Part shown: positions 42,932 to 54,514 of the stretch, one piece after another
Layout: each line of letters begins with the position of its first letter
How positions within the stretch are numbered: position 1 is the first letter of the stretch
Assembly (NCBI GenBank): GCA_011799875.1
Contig: CM022299.1
Span: 355,956,782-356,020,781 of the forward strand
Origin: Thinopyrum elongatum
Lineage: Eukaryota; Streptophyta; Magnoliopsida; Poales; Poaceae
Length of the DNA stretch: 64,000 nucleotides
Reading direction: 5' to 3'
The notes under the pieces: model-generated
Database searches by the model: none
Told to the model about the DNA's origin: nothing
The model's input: the letters and a program-made list of their open reading frames with translations, nothing else
Program-made: the position numbers and the translations under genes

Positions 42932-43444
42932 GGAGACTGCGGCAGTCGGATGCGAGACGACGACAGCGAGGAAGCGGCTATAGCTTGGGAAGGAAGGAAG
43001 AAGGAAACAGAGGAAATGTGACTTGTGGTTGGGGAGAATAGGGGGTGGGGAGGGGGGAAGAGTTAGATATTTTGGCGGTAGGCTAAAAATTTTGAAAGGC
43101 GGAGGGAAACTCTGCGAGCGGTTCCGTCGGACAGCATTCACTTTGAGCGAATGTGTGCAGCGCAAATGATCCTTCTGCTTTACGCGCATGCGATGAGTTT
43201 GATCATTCAATTTTTTGTGGAAATTTCCCTGGGTACTGTGCTCATCCACGTCATTGCATAATTTTACATCGCTTGCTAATTTGGGTACACAAAAGAGCCT
43301 ATAGCACACAGACCACACTTACTGAATCGATCAATTTTATTAATTAACAGAGCCAGTTGACCTAGACATTGCTCTAACAAAAGACCAGCGTTATAAACAA
43401 AGGCTAAGTATGCATAATTTTAACTGAGCCGCCGGTGCGCCGCC

Positions 43445-44098
43445 CTATGCCTCGCCGGTGTATGATGAGACATCAATGACTTGTCCTGGCGACAAGCCAC
43501 CGTCGGTGGACTCCGTGTCCCCCAGGCTGAAATCAACTGTGTCGTGGTCATCATCCTCGTCCTCGGCGCCGCCCTCAAGGTTGTAGTACTCGTAGTAGTG
43601 GCTGCGCCAGAGCTCGCGTTGGTACTCCACCACCGATTGCTCACTGGACAGGCTCTTCTCTACCTCCTCCTCGGCCATCCGCAAATCCTCCTCCCGGCGC
43701 ACCTCGATCTCCGCCGCCTCCTACATCTCCACCTCCCGCTCGACGATCTCATGAGGAAGCAGGTGCTCCATGGCCTCAGCCGCCTTTTCGGATGTGGGTT
43801 GCATGCTGGATTCCGAGGAGGCCTGGAATATCTTGGCGTGGGCATCCTCGATCTTGGCATGGATGGCCTCGACTCGGGCCAGGGTGACATCGTAGGCACG
43901 AATGGCTGCTCGAGCGCTCTCAGCGTTTGCAGCCGCCGTTGCAGTAGCTGCTGCAGCCATCTTGGCTGCGGTAGACGCCCTCTCGGCGGATGCGGCCACG
44001 CTCTCGGCATAGGTGGCCATGCTCTCGGCGCAGGTGGTAGCGCTCGGGGAGGACGCGGCCACCGTACGGGCCCTCATGAAGCGTCTCCATAGAGTCAT
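43445..44098 (-). pseudogene. Ala-rich/acidic protein gene, copy 2 (nonsense mutation)
   Basis: The same protein as copy 1, with TATA (TATTTAAG) at 44199-44206. The first ATG of copy 1 is ACG here, so the earliest in-frame ATG is 44096-44098 (MTLWRRF). A TAG at 43721-43723 interrupts it where copy 1 has CAG. After it the frame continues EAAEIEVRREEDLRMAEEEVEK to SYTGEA at 43445. The two copies therefore broke at different codons. Confidence 0.55.
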
Positions 44099-44282
44099 TC
44101 TTTGCAAGAAGGGGTTAGGGAATGGGGATCGGGGATTCGTGGATTCGGGGGTGACCGGCACTAGAGCAAACGAAGCCGGCGAAGCTTATGGAGGAAGACT
44201 TAAATAGACCGACGAATTTTCATCAGAAACGGTTCCTACAATGAAGCGTGTGTGATGCTGTTGATTTTTTGTATTAGCTGTG

Positions 44283-45838
44283 TGCTACTTCTTGACCTTG
44301 CGTTGGTTTTCCCCTTGAAGAGGAAATGGTGATGCAGCAAAGTAGAGATAAGTATTTCCCTCAGTTGAGAACCAAGGTATCAATCCAGTAGGAGGAACAC
44401 ACAAGTCACCAATGATTGCACCTACACAAACAAACAAATGGTTGCACCCAACGCGATAAAGGGGTTGTCAATCCCTTCACGCTTACTTGCAAGGATGAGA
44501 TATGATAGTGATAGATATAAAAGATAAGTAAAAGTGCTAAATAAAATAAAAGTAAATAAATTGTAGCAAGGTATTTTTGTGTTTTTTATTTTATAGATAT
44601 GAAAATAATATGATAAAAGATAGACCCGGGGGCCATAGTTTTCACTAGAGGCTTCTCTCTTTAAAGAAAGCATACGGTGGGGAAACAAATTACTGCTGAG
44701 CAATTGATAGAAAAGTGCATTGTTATGATGATATCCAAGGCAATGATCATGTATATAGGCATCACGTCCGTGACAAGTAGACCGACTCCTGCCTGCATCT
44801 ACTACTATTACACCACACATCGACCGCTATCCAGCATGCATCTAGTGTATTAAGTTAACAAGAACGGAGTAACGCCTTAAGCAAGATGACATGATGTACA
44901 GGGATAGATCCAATCAATATGAACAAACCCCATCTTTTTATCCTTAGTGGTAGCAATACAAATACGTGTCATGTCCCTTTCTGTCACTGGGAATAAGCAC
45001 TGGAAGATTTAACCCACTACAAAGCACCTCTCCCATTGCAAGAAAAATCAATCTAGTTGGCCAAACTGAATCAATAGATCGGAGAGAAATACAAAGCTAT
45101 CTTAATCATGCATAAAAGAGTTTAGAGAAGACTCAAATAATATTCATAGATAATCTGATCATAAATCCACAATTCATCGGATCTCAACAAACGCACCGAA
45201 AAAGAAGATTACATCGAATAGATCTCCAAGAACATCAAGGAGAACATTGTATTGAAGATCAAAGAGAGAGAATAAGCCATCTAGCTACTAGCTATGGATC
45301 CGTAGGTCTGTGGTAAACTACTCACACATCATCGGAAGGGCAGCAAGGTTGATGTAGAAGCTCTCCCTGATCGAATCCCCCTCCGGCAGAGTACCAAAGG
45401 TCCTCAGATGGGATCTCATGAAGACAGAAACTTGCGACGGTGGAAAAATATTTTTGGTGTGCCCTCTGGTCTACGGGGAATATTTGGGTATTTATAGAAG
45501 AAGAATTAGGGTTGGAAGTGCCACCGGGGGCCCACAAGCTTGCAGGGGGCGCGCCCTGTGAGCTTGTGGCCATCTCGTGGCCCTTCTGGCCTCCTCCCGA
45601 AGCTTCCAGGGTGTCTTGTGGTCCAAGAAAAATCGTCAAAAAGTTTCATTCCGTTTGGTATTGATTTTCTATAAAGACAAAAACAAGGAAAAAATAGCAA
45701 CTGGCACTGGGCACTAGGTTAATAGGTTAGTCCCAAAAAATGATATAAAATAGCATAATAATGCATATAAAACATCCAAGGTTGATAATATAATAGCATG
45801 GAACAATAAAAGGTTATAGATACGTTGGAGACGTATCA
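44283..45838 (-). repeat. LTR- full length (3' LTR of minus-strand element S)
   Basis: 1556 bp from TGCTACTTCTTGACC to TTGGAGACGTATCA. On the minus strand it begins TGATACGTCTCCAACGTATC, a common Triticeae gypsy LTR start. The polypurine tract lies on its right (45839 onward), so it is a 3' LTR and the element body is to the right. Confidence 0.8.
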
Positions 45839-47696
45839 AACATCCCCATGCTTAATTCCTGCTCGTCCTCGTGTAGGTAAATGATAAAAAAAGAATTTTT
45901 GATGTGGAATGCTACCTAACATGTTTATAATGTAATCTTTCTTAATGTGGCATGAATATTCAGCTCCATAAGATTCAAAACAAGAGTTTAATATTGACAT
46001 AAAAACAATAATACTTCAAGCATACTAAAAAGCAATCATGTCTTCTCATAATATCATGGCTAAAGAAAGTTATCCCTACAAAATCAAATAGTCTTGTCAT
46101 GCTCTATCTTCTTAACACAAAGTATTTATTATGCACAACCCCGATGACAAGCCAAGCAATTGGTTCATACTTTTTAACGCGCTTCAGCTTTTTCAACTAT
46201 CACGCAATACATGAGCGTGAGCCATGGATATAGCACTATGGGTGGAATAGAATATGATGTTGGAGGTTGTGTGGAGAAGACAAAAAAGGAGAAAGTCTCA
46301 CATTGACGAGGCTAATCAAAGGGCTATGGGGATGCCCATCAATTGATGTCAATGCAAGGAGTAGGGACTGCCATGTAACGGATGCACTAGAGCTATAAGT
46401 GTATGAAAGCTCAAAAGAAAACTAAGTGGGTGTGCATCCAACTTGCTTGCTAATGAAGACCTAGGGCGTTTGAGGAAGCCCATCATTGGAATATACAATC
46501 CAAGTTCTATAATGAAAAATTCCCACTAGTAATATATGAAAGAGACAAAATAGGAGCCTCTTTATCATGAAGAACATGGTGCTACTTTGAAGCACAAGTG
46601 TGGAAAAGGATAGTAACATTGTCCCTTCTCTCTTTTTCTCTCATTTTTTTTCTTCTCTCTTTTTTTTGTTGGGCACTTTAGCCTCTTTTTTCTTGGGCTC
46701 TTTTTGGCCTTTTTTCGTCCCGAGTCTCATCCCGACATGTGGGGGAATCATAGTCTCCATCATTCTTTCCTCACATGGGACAATGCTCTAATAATGATGA
46801 TGATCACACTTTTATTTACTTACAACTCAAGAATTACAACTCGATACTAGAACAAAAATACGACTCTCTATGAATGCCTCCAACGGAGTATCGGATGTGC
46901 AATGATCTAGCGTGACATGTATAAAAAATATGAACGGTTTCCAAGCCACAAATACTATGTCAACTATATGATCATGCAAAGCAATATGACAATAATGGTA
47001 TGTGTCATAATAAAATGGAACGATGGAAGTTGCATGGCAATGTATCTCGGAATGGCTATGAAAATTCCATAATAGGTAGGCATGGTGGCTATTTTGAGGG
47101 TGATATAAGGAGGTTTATGTGTGAAAGAGCGTATCATATCACGGGGTTTGGATGCACCGGCGAAGTTTTCACCACAACTCAAGGTGAGAAAGGGCAATGC
47201 ACAGTACCTAAGAGACTCGCAAAATGTGGAAAGGTGAGAGTGCGTATAATCCATGGACTCAACATTAGTCATAAAGAACTCACATACTTATTGCAAAAGT
47301 TTATTAGCCCTCGAAGCAAAGTACTACTACACATGCTCCTAGGGGGATAGATTGATAGGAAAAGACCATCGCTAGTCCGTGACTGCCACTCATAAGGAAG
47401 ACAATCAATAATAAATCATGCTCCAATTTCATAGCATAACGAAAGACCATACGTGCATGCTTTGGGAATCACAAATCTTAACACAAATATTCTTACTAAA
47501 CCACAATTACTCACTAGCATGACTCTAATATCACCATCTGTATATCTCAAAACAAATGCAAGGAATCAAACTTTGCATATATTCAATGATCTTGCATATT
47601 ATGAGAGAAAAGGAATTAGAATTACTCCACAAAGTATTATATTGCATAAAAAAATATAAATAACAGTAGGAAAACATGATGCAAAATGGACGTATC
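45839..47696 (-). mobile_element. Element S polypurine tract and 3' non-coding internal region
   Basis: Next to the LTR the minus strand reads TTAAGCATGGGGATGTT, a polypurine tract. The following 1.8 kb is AT-rich with a long C/T-rich run at about 46620-46720 and no recognisable coding domain. This matches the long untranslated stretch upstream of the 3' LTR in Athila/Sabrina-type elements. The rest of S (genes and 5' LTR) is cut off at the tandem array. Confidence 0.6.
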
Positions 47697-49335
47697 ACCA
47701 TAACGGTTTGAAAAATCATATTTGTGTACTTGTGTGCGAGTTAATTCCATATGCAGTAAATTGGAAGGAATTTTCAAACATATTGGTGTCACGGCTTGGA
47801 CACAATCATCGAGTGCCATGGCATTTAAATTCCAGAAGATTAAAAAATGATCAGAAATGCATGAAACCTTGCTTAACATAATGGCATGGCACCAAGATGC
47901 AGTGGTAAAAAAATTGGCCTATTTGGCGAAAGTTTGGACACACACCCCTCACAAATCGGAGCAAAACTCACTAGAAGGCTCGTGGTTCCGAGAGGGAACA
48001 TTGCATGTTTGATGACGAACCAGCGATAGCTTCCTCTTATGGCTGTCAAACTTTTTCTACCGTTAACGTACACTAATAATACAACTGTCATATTAAAATT
48101 TGGAAATTTTCAGGGGTCATTTGACCTTTTTAAGACATTTAAGTAATTTTCTAGCCATATAATGATCGTAATTCAAATTTGAACTACATGTACATGCAAT
48201 AGGTAACCATAACAGTTTGAAAAATCATATTTGCGTACTTTTGTGCGAGTTAATGTCATGTGCAGTAAATTAGAAGGAGCTTTCAAACATATTGGTGTCA
48301 CGGATTGGACACAAGCATCGAGTGCCATGGCATTTAAATTAAAAAAGATTAAAATGATTAGAAATACATGAAACCTTGCTTGACGTAATGACATGGCACC
48401 AAGATGTTGTGATGAAAAAATTGGCCTGTTTGATGAAAGTTTGGACACACACCCCTCACAAACCGGAGCAACTCACTGGAAGGCTCGTGGTTCCGAGAGG
48501 GAACAATGCATGTTTATTGATGAACCGGTGATAGCTTCCTCTTATGGCCTTCAAACATTTTCTACCGTTAACATGCACTAATAGAACCGTCATGTTAAAA
48601 TTTGGAAATTTGCAGGGGTCATTTGACCTTTTTAATACATTTAAGTGATTTTCTAGCCATTTATTAACCGTAATTCAAATTTGAATTACACGTACATGCA
48701 ACAGCTAACCATAACGGTTTGAAAAATCATATTTGTGTACTTGTGTGAGAGTTAATTCCATGTGCCATAAATTAGAAGGAATTTTCAAACATATTGGTGT
48801 CACGGCTTGGACACAAGCATTGAGTGCCATGGCATTTAATTCCAAAAAAATTCAAAAATGATCACAAATACATGAAACCTTGCTTGACGTAATGGCATGG
48901 CACCAAGATGTTGGGGTAAAAAATTGGCCTGTTTGACGAAAGTTTGGACACACACCCCTCACAAACCGGAGCAAACTTACTAGCAGGCTCATGGTTCCGA
49001 GAGGGAACAATGCATGCTTCATGACGAACCGGCGATAGATTTCTCTTATGGCCTTTAAACTATTTCTACCGTTAACGTGCACTAATACAACTGTCATGTT
49101 AAAATTTGGAAATTTTAAGGGGTCATTTGACCTTTTTAAGACATTTAAGTGATTTTCTAGCCATATAATAACCGTAATTCAAATTTGAACTACATGTACA
49201 TGCAACAGCTAACCATAATGGTTTGAAAAATCATATTTGTTTACTTGTGTGCAAGTAATGTCATGTGCAGCAAATTGGAAGGAATTTTCAAACATATTGG
49301 TGTCCCGGCTTGGACACAAGCATCGAGTGCCATGG
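47697..49335. repeat. Tandem array of a 505-bp unit, about 3.25 copies
   Basis: Units beginning ACCATAACGGTTTGAAAAATC start at 47697, 48206, 48708 and 49212 (periods 509, 502, 504); the last is partial. Each contains GTTTGGACACACACCCCTCAC, TTCCGAGAGGGAACA and GGGGTCATTTGACC. Neighbouring units look about 90-95% alike. The short minus-strand frames repeated in each unit (for example 47873-48091 and 48852-49097) are broken differently and are not credible genes. Confidence 0.85.
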
Positions 49336-49640
49336 TAACACAAAATAAGCATTCGTGCCTTATACGAGTAAATAAAATGTAAACATCTGGGAAGACAACC
49401 AGGCCCCACACGATTGGCACTCTATTTCACACCTCATGGTTTGGAACGTGAGTGGCGCGGGTTATCAATCAGACGCGATTCTGTATTGGAAACCGTCAGC
49501 GATTAAGTTCACAAACGAATTTTGCTGCGGGAATCGTGTGCAATTCAAACTACAGTACTCGTAAATTCCAGCGACCGGCATGTGTACTGTTCCTGTCGAT
49601 CTAGATTCCGGCTGTCAATAAATACTACCTTGATCACATC
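49336..49640 (+). other. Spacer with CACTA-like words and a possible promoter
   Basis: It contains CACGATTGGCAC, GACGCGATTCTG and GAATCGTGTGC, similar to the CGATT/CGCACAC words of the CACTA-like blocks. A TATA-like CAATAAATACTACC at about 49616-49630 precedes a C/T-rich leader with a (CT)n run (about 49686-49707). Confidence 0.35.
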
Positions 49641-50324
49641 GTCCCGCCTGCATTCTCATCTACATCCTCTCCTCGCTCCCCCTCCCTCTCTCTCTCTCTC
49701 TCTCTCGGCCATTGGCGCCGCTGATCTGCCCACTCGCCGACGAGGAGGCACCGACCCTGAGGACGTTCAGTCGAAGAGCAGCAACGAGGAGGACCCCTAC
49801 GGGCCGTCGGACGAGGTTGCGCTGGAACCCCAACTTTGGAGTGGTATTGGGGCTAGTACAATCTTTGTCTGTGGAAGTCGATGCCGCCGGCTGGGAAAGC
49901 TAGGTAAGTGGCGTTCAAGAAGGAGATGGCGGAGGAGGAAGCCAGGTACCAGGTGGCCTGTGAAGCCCATGAGGCCACCTGGAAAAAGGAGGTAGTGGAG
50001 CTTTGAGGGCGGGCGCATCGATGTGCAGAGGAGGTGTACGGAGATGGGCACTTCGCCAGGAAGGCCAAAGGTAGTAGGCGCCTCATTGCTGCGTGGAGGT
50101 GGCCCGATATGCTCCAGCGTGCCACCGACAAGGAGCTTCGGTGGGTGCCCAATAAAATGGCAAGATTGTTCGCGCCCATCCGCTAGCAAGAGGCAGATCG
50201 GTACGTCAAGCGCTGCGAGGCGGAGGAGACGGAGTACTGCCTCTGCGCTGGGAAGACGCCGCACACCAGGGAGCTGTTGGCGAGGGGCTGCTGGAATACT
50301 ACCCCCCTAAGGAGGGATTATTAG
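49640..50324 (+). pseudogene. Decayed plus-strand gene, unrecognised
   Basis: An N-terminal stretch reads KSSNEEDPYGPSDEVALEPQ (about 49765-49830). After a frame change or an intron starting at the GTAAGT at 49904, a second frame gives KKEMAEEEARYQVACEAHEA then EEVYGDGHFARKAKG, DMLQRATDKELRWVPNKMAR and YVKRCEAEETEYC. It ends at TAG 50322-50324. In-frame stops at 50004-50006 (TGA) and 50184-50186 (TAG) break it. The Glu/Arg-rich helical character resembles proteins captured by CACTA-like elements. No domain recognised. Confidence 0.5.
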
Positions 50325-50684
50325 TTTTAGTATTGTTCATTTTCAATTTTATGCATTGTACGTAGTAGTTAAGTATCATCATGTATATGTGATGATATTA
50401 TATATATTCTGTGATGAACTAATGAACAATTAATATATATTATGAATTCCATTTTTCTATCTGTTTAGGTATACTAATTTGTATCTAGCTGTTATCATCC
50501 ACATATATAGAATGGAAAGCATATATATACACACACACACACATTGAAACAGAACAATATATAAGGACGGAAAACATAGTACACACATTGAAACAGAGCA
50601 ATATTATGATTGTTGTGAATACATAGGGATCCACATCGAAACGACTCAACAAAATAAAATGCGTCCATGGCTAGAAGCCCTTGC
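50325..50684. other. AT-rich spacer
   Basis: It has (TA)n and (AC)n runs at about 50396-50405 and 50520-50543, and a short direct repeat CACACACATTGAAACAGA.CAATAT (about 50533 and 50582). No gene seen. Confidence 0.5.
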
Positions 50685-51152
50685 CTACGGTAGCTCTTGG
50701 CTCTGCCTGAACTTGTGCAGGCGTTTGTCCAAGCAGTCGACACGCTCGCGGTACATCTGGAGCGTGATCTCGAGCTCCAAGTTGGCTATTTCGTCGGAAA
50801 TCACCAGCTCGAGGATGCGATGGCCATGTTCTTCTACTACACCTAGGCGGACACCTGGGCCAAGGAGGCGGTCGAGCCTAGCGACCAGCGCGTTGGCATC
50901 GAGCAGGCCACAGACAAGGCGAATGACGCGACCCATGAGAACGACGCGGCGGGCATCCGGTGCAGGTATGGCATGGCCGACCTTTGTTGCAAGTACGGTG
51001 CAGACGACCTCTGTCCTCTCCTGGCGAGGGATGGGGCTACTGACATGCCGTGTACCCAGTTGCGACGCCCTGCCGACTGCAGGCAAGCGCCGATGGATCC
51101 GCTCTTGCTGTGCGGCGCGCCGCGCGTCTTGCTCTGCGATGCTCCAATGGTC
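50685..51152 (-). CDS. Hypothetical helical protein, start uncertain
   Basis: One open frame on the minus strand from about 51152 to a TAG at 50685-50687. It contains WSIAEQDARRAAQQERIHRR, LVARLDRLLGPGVRLGVVEE and NLELEITLQMYRERVDCLDKR. The first in-frame ATG is only at 50934-50936, so either the protein is short or an upstream exon was lost where the LTR- fragment begins at 51176. Helix-rich, no signal peptide, no family recognised. It could be a remnant like its convergent neighbour. Confidence 0.35.
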   Translation of the reverse strand, partial: DHWSIAEQDARRAAQQERIHRRLPAVGRASQLGTRHVSSPIPRQERTEVVCTVLATKVGHAIPAPDARRVVLMGRVIRLVCGLLDANALVARLDRLLGPGVRLGVVEEHGHRILELVISDEIANLELEITLQMYRERVDCLDKRLHKFRQSQELP

Positions 51153-51175
51153 TCACTGTGCGGTGAGCCGCAGCC

Positions 51176-51615
51176 TGCTACTTCTTGAGCTTGCATTGAT
51201 TTTTCCCTTGAAGAGGAAAGGGTGATGCAGCAAAGTAGAGATAAGTATTTCCCTTAGTTAAGAACCAAGGTATCAATCCATTAGGAGGTACAAGCAAGTC
51301 CCCAATAGATGCACCTGCACAAACTAACAAACACTTGCACACAACGCGAAAAAGGGCTTGTCAATCCCTTCACGGTCACTAGCAAGAGTGAGATCTGATA
51401 GAGATAGATATAAAAGATAAGTAAAAGGAAAAATAAAGAAAATATAAATAAATTGCAGAAATGTATTTTTGGGTTTTTGGTTTTATAGATCTAAAAATAT
51501 ATGATGAGAAATAGACCCGGGGGCCATAGTTTTCACTAGAGGCTTCTCTCTTGAAAGAACACATACGGTGGGTGAACAATTTATTGTTGAGCAATTGATA
51601 TAAAAGCGCAAAGTT
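51176..51615 (-). repeat. LTR- fragment, third copy
   Basis: This matches the first 440 bp of LTR- (from TGCTACTTCTTGAGC) with more divergence than the other two copies. It stops near 51615 at G3-related sequence. No primer site abuts its left side, so it is the outer edge of another insertion, not the partner LTR of element S. Confidence 0.7.
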
Positions 51616-51667
51616 GAGGAACCCCACTGGGGTTGGGGTGAAGGACCAGTCCCCAGCTACAACCCGC

Positions 51668-51950
51668 ATATAAAAAGGGGGTGAGAAGGAGCGGAGGTGC
51701 CCATCCACGCACCTTTCCTCTTTCACTTCTTGTCTCCTCCTCTGTTATGTCAAGGGGGAGAGACCGGGGCCGGGCCCCGGACTCTAGCTCGGGGTCGACG
51801 ATGCCGAATGCTCGTGTTGATGCTCGGGGAGTGAGTCTGGTCCTGGGCCGTAGGAGATGCGGCGGTCAAAGGTGTGGGCGCCGAACCGTCCATAGTGTGG
51901 GAAGCGTTACGCCTCTCCAAAGTGGTGAAGCGCCCATCTCCCACACGTGA
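51668..51950 (+). CDS. Short plus-strand ORF with TATA box in G3
   Basis: CATATAAAAAGGGG at about 51668 is followed by a pyrimidine-rich leader and ATG 51747. The frame encodes about 67 basic residues (MSRGRDRGRAPDSSSGSTMP...CGGQRCGRRTVHSVGS) to TGA 51948-51950, and continues in the same frame beyond it. Its position (antisense, downstream of pol) equals that of the accessory genes of G1 and G2, but I see no similarity to them. Possibly the decayed first exon of such a gene. Confidence 0.35.
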
Positions 51951-53461
51951 GCCGGCCGCCCGGTGGGGAGTGCCTGCCCCGGCCGCAAGTCGCCGAGGCT
52001 CATCATCCCGACGGTGAGGCTCTTGGGGCTTCCGGCACCTGTCTGGGGTGCAGTGCTCAGGATCCTAGGTAATCCCAGCACTGCTCCTTCCAGCGGAGCC
52101 AGGGTGAACGTTGAAGACGGCGGCGCCTTCTTGCCCTCCAAGGTGGGGAGCGGTGCTCCTCGCGCGCCTCGGATGTCGCCGTCGCCTGCTGCTTCTCCGA
52201 GGGAGGCGACGGACCAAGGGGCCAGCGTCCTCCTAGAGCGGTGGTGATGAAGAAGGAACGAAGGAAGTCGGAGAAGGCGGGTGGCAGGCCGTCAGGTCGG
52301 AGTACGATGGCACCGATGCCTTCGTCTCGTACTGCCGGCCCGCTTCCTCATATTTCCGCTCTTCCCCTCCCTCCCCGGCACCACCATCACCGGCCTCTTC
52401 AGGACGGTTGCCGGGGAGGGGGTCGCTCTCTTGGTGCCTTCGCCTCCTCCAGCAGTCTTCCAGCTGAGATCCAGCGGCTCTCCCCGCCAGTGCTTGTGCT
52501 GGGGCTTCTTTCTTGCCCTGGAGGTGGTGACCAGGGCACCGCTGAGCTGCTCCCTCCGCCCCTCTCCTTCGTATCCTCGCCACTCCCGATCTTGTCAGGC
52601 TTCACCCGGCAAGCCCTGACGGGATCAGGCTGGTCTTCTGCTCAGCCATTCCTTTTGCCCTATTCACCTCCCACTGTAGTTCCTAGGGGGAGAGGGACAA
52701 GAGAGGGATTACGGGGCATTTATCTTTTTTCAGTCTAAAATGTGTAGGCATTTGCCGAACTTTAGTCTAAATTATGTAATCTTCTTTATCCATGTTTGTG
52801 TTCTGTAAGATTTGTACTTACTTATCAGCATATTAATGAAAAAGACAAGCCTTGCCGGGTACTTGTGCATGTGTCATGTCCATGCAGAGGTGAGATGCCT
52901 CTATAAGTTTAAGTAAACAAGTTTTTCCTGGCAAGTTATCCTGCCGGTACCCTTAGTTTGCTACCACGGGGCTAGGCCTGCCGGGCATAAAACTATAAAA
53001 AGGGACCAGCCCCTCGCTAAACCTTCTCCGTCAAAGGCCACTCCGACCATCTTGACCGAAGCAACGTTCGGGACAAAGGATGGGAGCACCTATGTTTCGA
53101 AGGTGACGAGGTTTTCATATGCACAAGTTTTCACTTTACAGAACAGGTATGGATAAGAAGGAACTTATTTGTTTGGCTTGCCGGGGATCACTATGTAGGC
53201 TTGTCTTCATTTCTTCTCCTCGAGACCAAGTCCACGGCAGCAACCCTGCAGCTTAGTGCAGATGAAAACAGAGCTACATGCGACCTTATCTACATGATCA
53301 TGCTATGCTTATGCATGCATGCAATTTGTCGGGGCCCCCAGTGCTTTGTTTATTTATCTATTGCTCAGGGTCTACGCCTGGCTTTGTACAAAGGGTTACA
53401 TGCAGCATCGGCAAGGCTTGTACAAAAGGGTGGCTGCCAGGCAGGGCCCGACAGCCGCGCC
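51951..53461. other. G3 accessory/non-coding region
   Basis: Proline/serine-rich short open frames on both strands (for example 52241-52738 plus) with no motif. Then AT-richer DNA with a second TATA-like ACTATAAAAAGGGACC at about 52990-53005, and several CTTGCCGGG words. No supportable gene. Confidence 0.4.
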
Positions 53462-53872
53462 TTACGGGTAGAACTTACGGAGATGCTCAATGTTCCATGA
53501 GTTTTGCAACTGAATGCCATCTCCGGTCTCCAGACGGACTGTGCCAGGTCTGGTGACTCGTACTACCCGGTAAGGGCCTTCCCACTTCGGCGTCAACTTG
53601 TTTGCACCCTTGGCGGACTGAACACGCCTAAGGATAAGGTCACCTTTCTCAAAGCTCCGGGCATGAACCCTGCGGCTGTGGTAGCGACGCAGGGCTTGCT
53701 GATAGCGTGCATCACGCGTAGCAGCCCGGAGACGGTTCTCCTCGAGTAGCACAACATCGTCACGCCGGTGTTGTTCCTGCGCTACTTCATCGTAGGCAAG
53801 CACTCGAGGTGACCCGTATATGAGTTCTGTGGGGATCACTGCTTCTGCCGCATAGACTAGGGAGAAGGGAGT
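53462..53872 (-). pseudogene. G3 pol C-terminal domain
   Basis: It reads YGSPRVLAYDEVAQEQHRRDD...FEKGDLILRRVQSAKGANKLTPKWEGPYRVVRV and ends NSWNIEHLRKFYP, stop at about 53462. It is intact over 125 codons. A TAG at 53873-53875 (CAG in the family) cuts it from the integrase core. Confidence 0.8.
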
Positions 53873-53875
53873 CTA

Positions 53876-54511
53876 GCCGGTAGCTCGATTTGGTGTCGTA
53901 CGGAGGGACCAAAGAACCACCGGCAGCTCGTCGATCCATCGCCCGCCACACTTCTGCAGCCTATCAAATGTTCTTGTCTTGAGTCCCCGCAGCACTTCAG
54001 GGTTCGCCCTCTCAGCTTGTTCATTGCTTCTGGGATGGGCAACAGAGGCAAATGATATCTTGCTTCCGAGGGCATGAACGTATAGCATGAAGGCGCGGCT
54101 TGTGAATTGGGTGCCATTGTCAGTGATGATTCTGGCGGTTACTCCGAAATGGCACACCAATCCTTTCAAGAACTTGATAGCTGACTGCGCGGTCACCTTC
54201 CTCACAGGCTCCACTTCTGGCCACTTTGTAAACTTGTCGATTGCAACGTACAAGAATTCAAAGCCCCCGGTAGCACGGGGGAAGTGGCCCAACATGTCGA
54301 GCCCCCAGACCGAAAATGGCCATGACAAAGGGATCGTTTGGAGAGCTTGAGTAGGCTGATGGATATTCTTGGAGTGGAATTGGCATGCTTCACACTTGGT
54401 AACTAGCTCAATTGCATCTTGGAGGGCCGTGGGCCAGTAGAAACCTTGCCGGAAAGCTTTTCCAACTAGGGCCCTTGATCCAATTTGGGAGCCATACATA
54501 CCCTTGTGTAT
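53876..54511 (-). pseudogene. G3 integrase
   Basis: The zinc domain (HKGMYGSQIGSRALVGKAF...CEACQFHSK) and rve core: D in WGLDMLGHFP, D in IITDNGTQF, E in NEQAERANPEVL. It is open for 209 codons. It has TAG at 54512-54514 before it and TAG at 53873 after. G1 has NGQAER where this has NEQAER. Confidence 0.87.
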
Positions 54512-54514
54512 CTA

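Larger units (their letters stand above)
40303..44282. repeat. Block R, copy 2
   Basis: Collinear with 23174-27188. It includes CACTGGTACAG at 40764, the 45-bp tandem array (units at 40994, 41039, 41084, 41129) and both minus-strand genes. The first 390 bp or so (40303-40763) and 41280-41689 hold no recognisable gene. Confidence 0.8.

Noticed and set aside
47697..49335. CRISPR-like or satellite-encoded gene array
   Set aside because: Units are about 505 bp with no short repeat-spacer pattern, and the genome is plant. The repeated short frames are broken differently in each unit.
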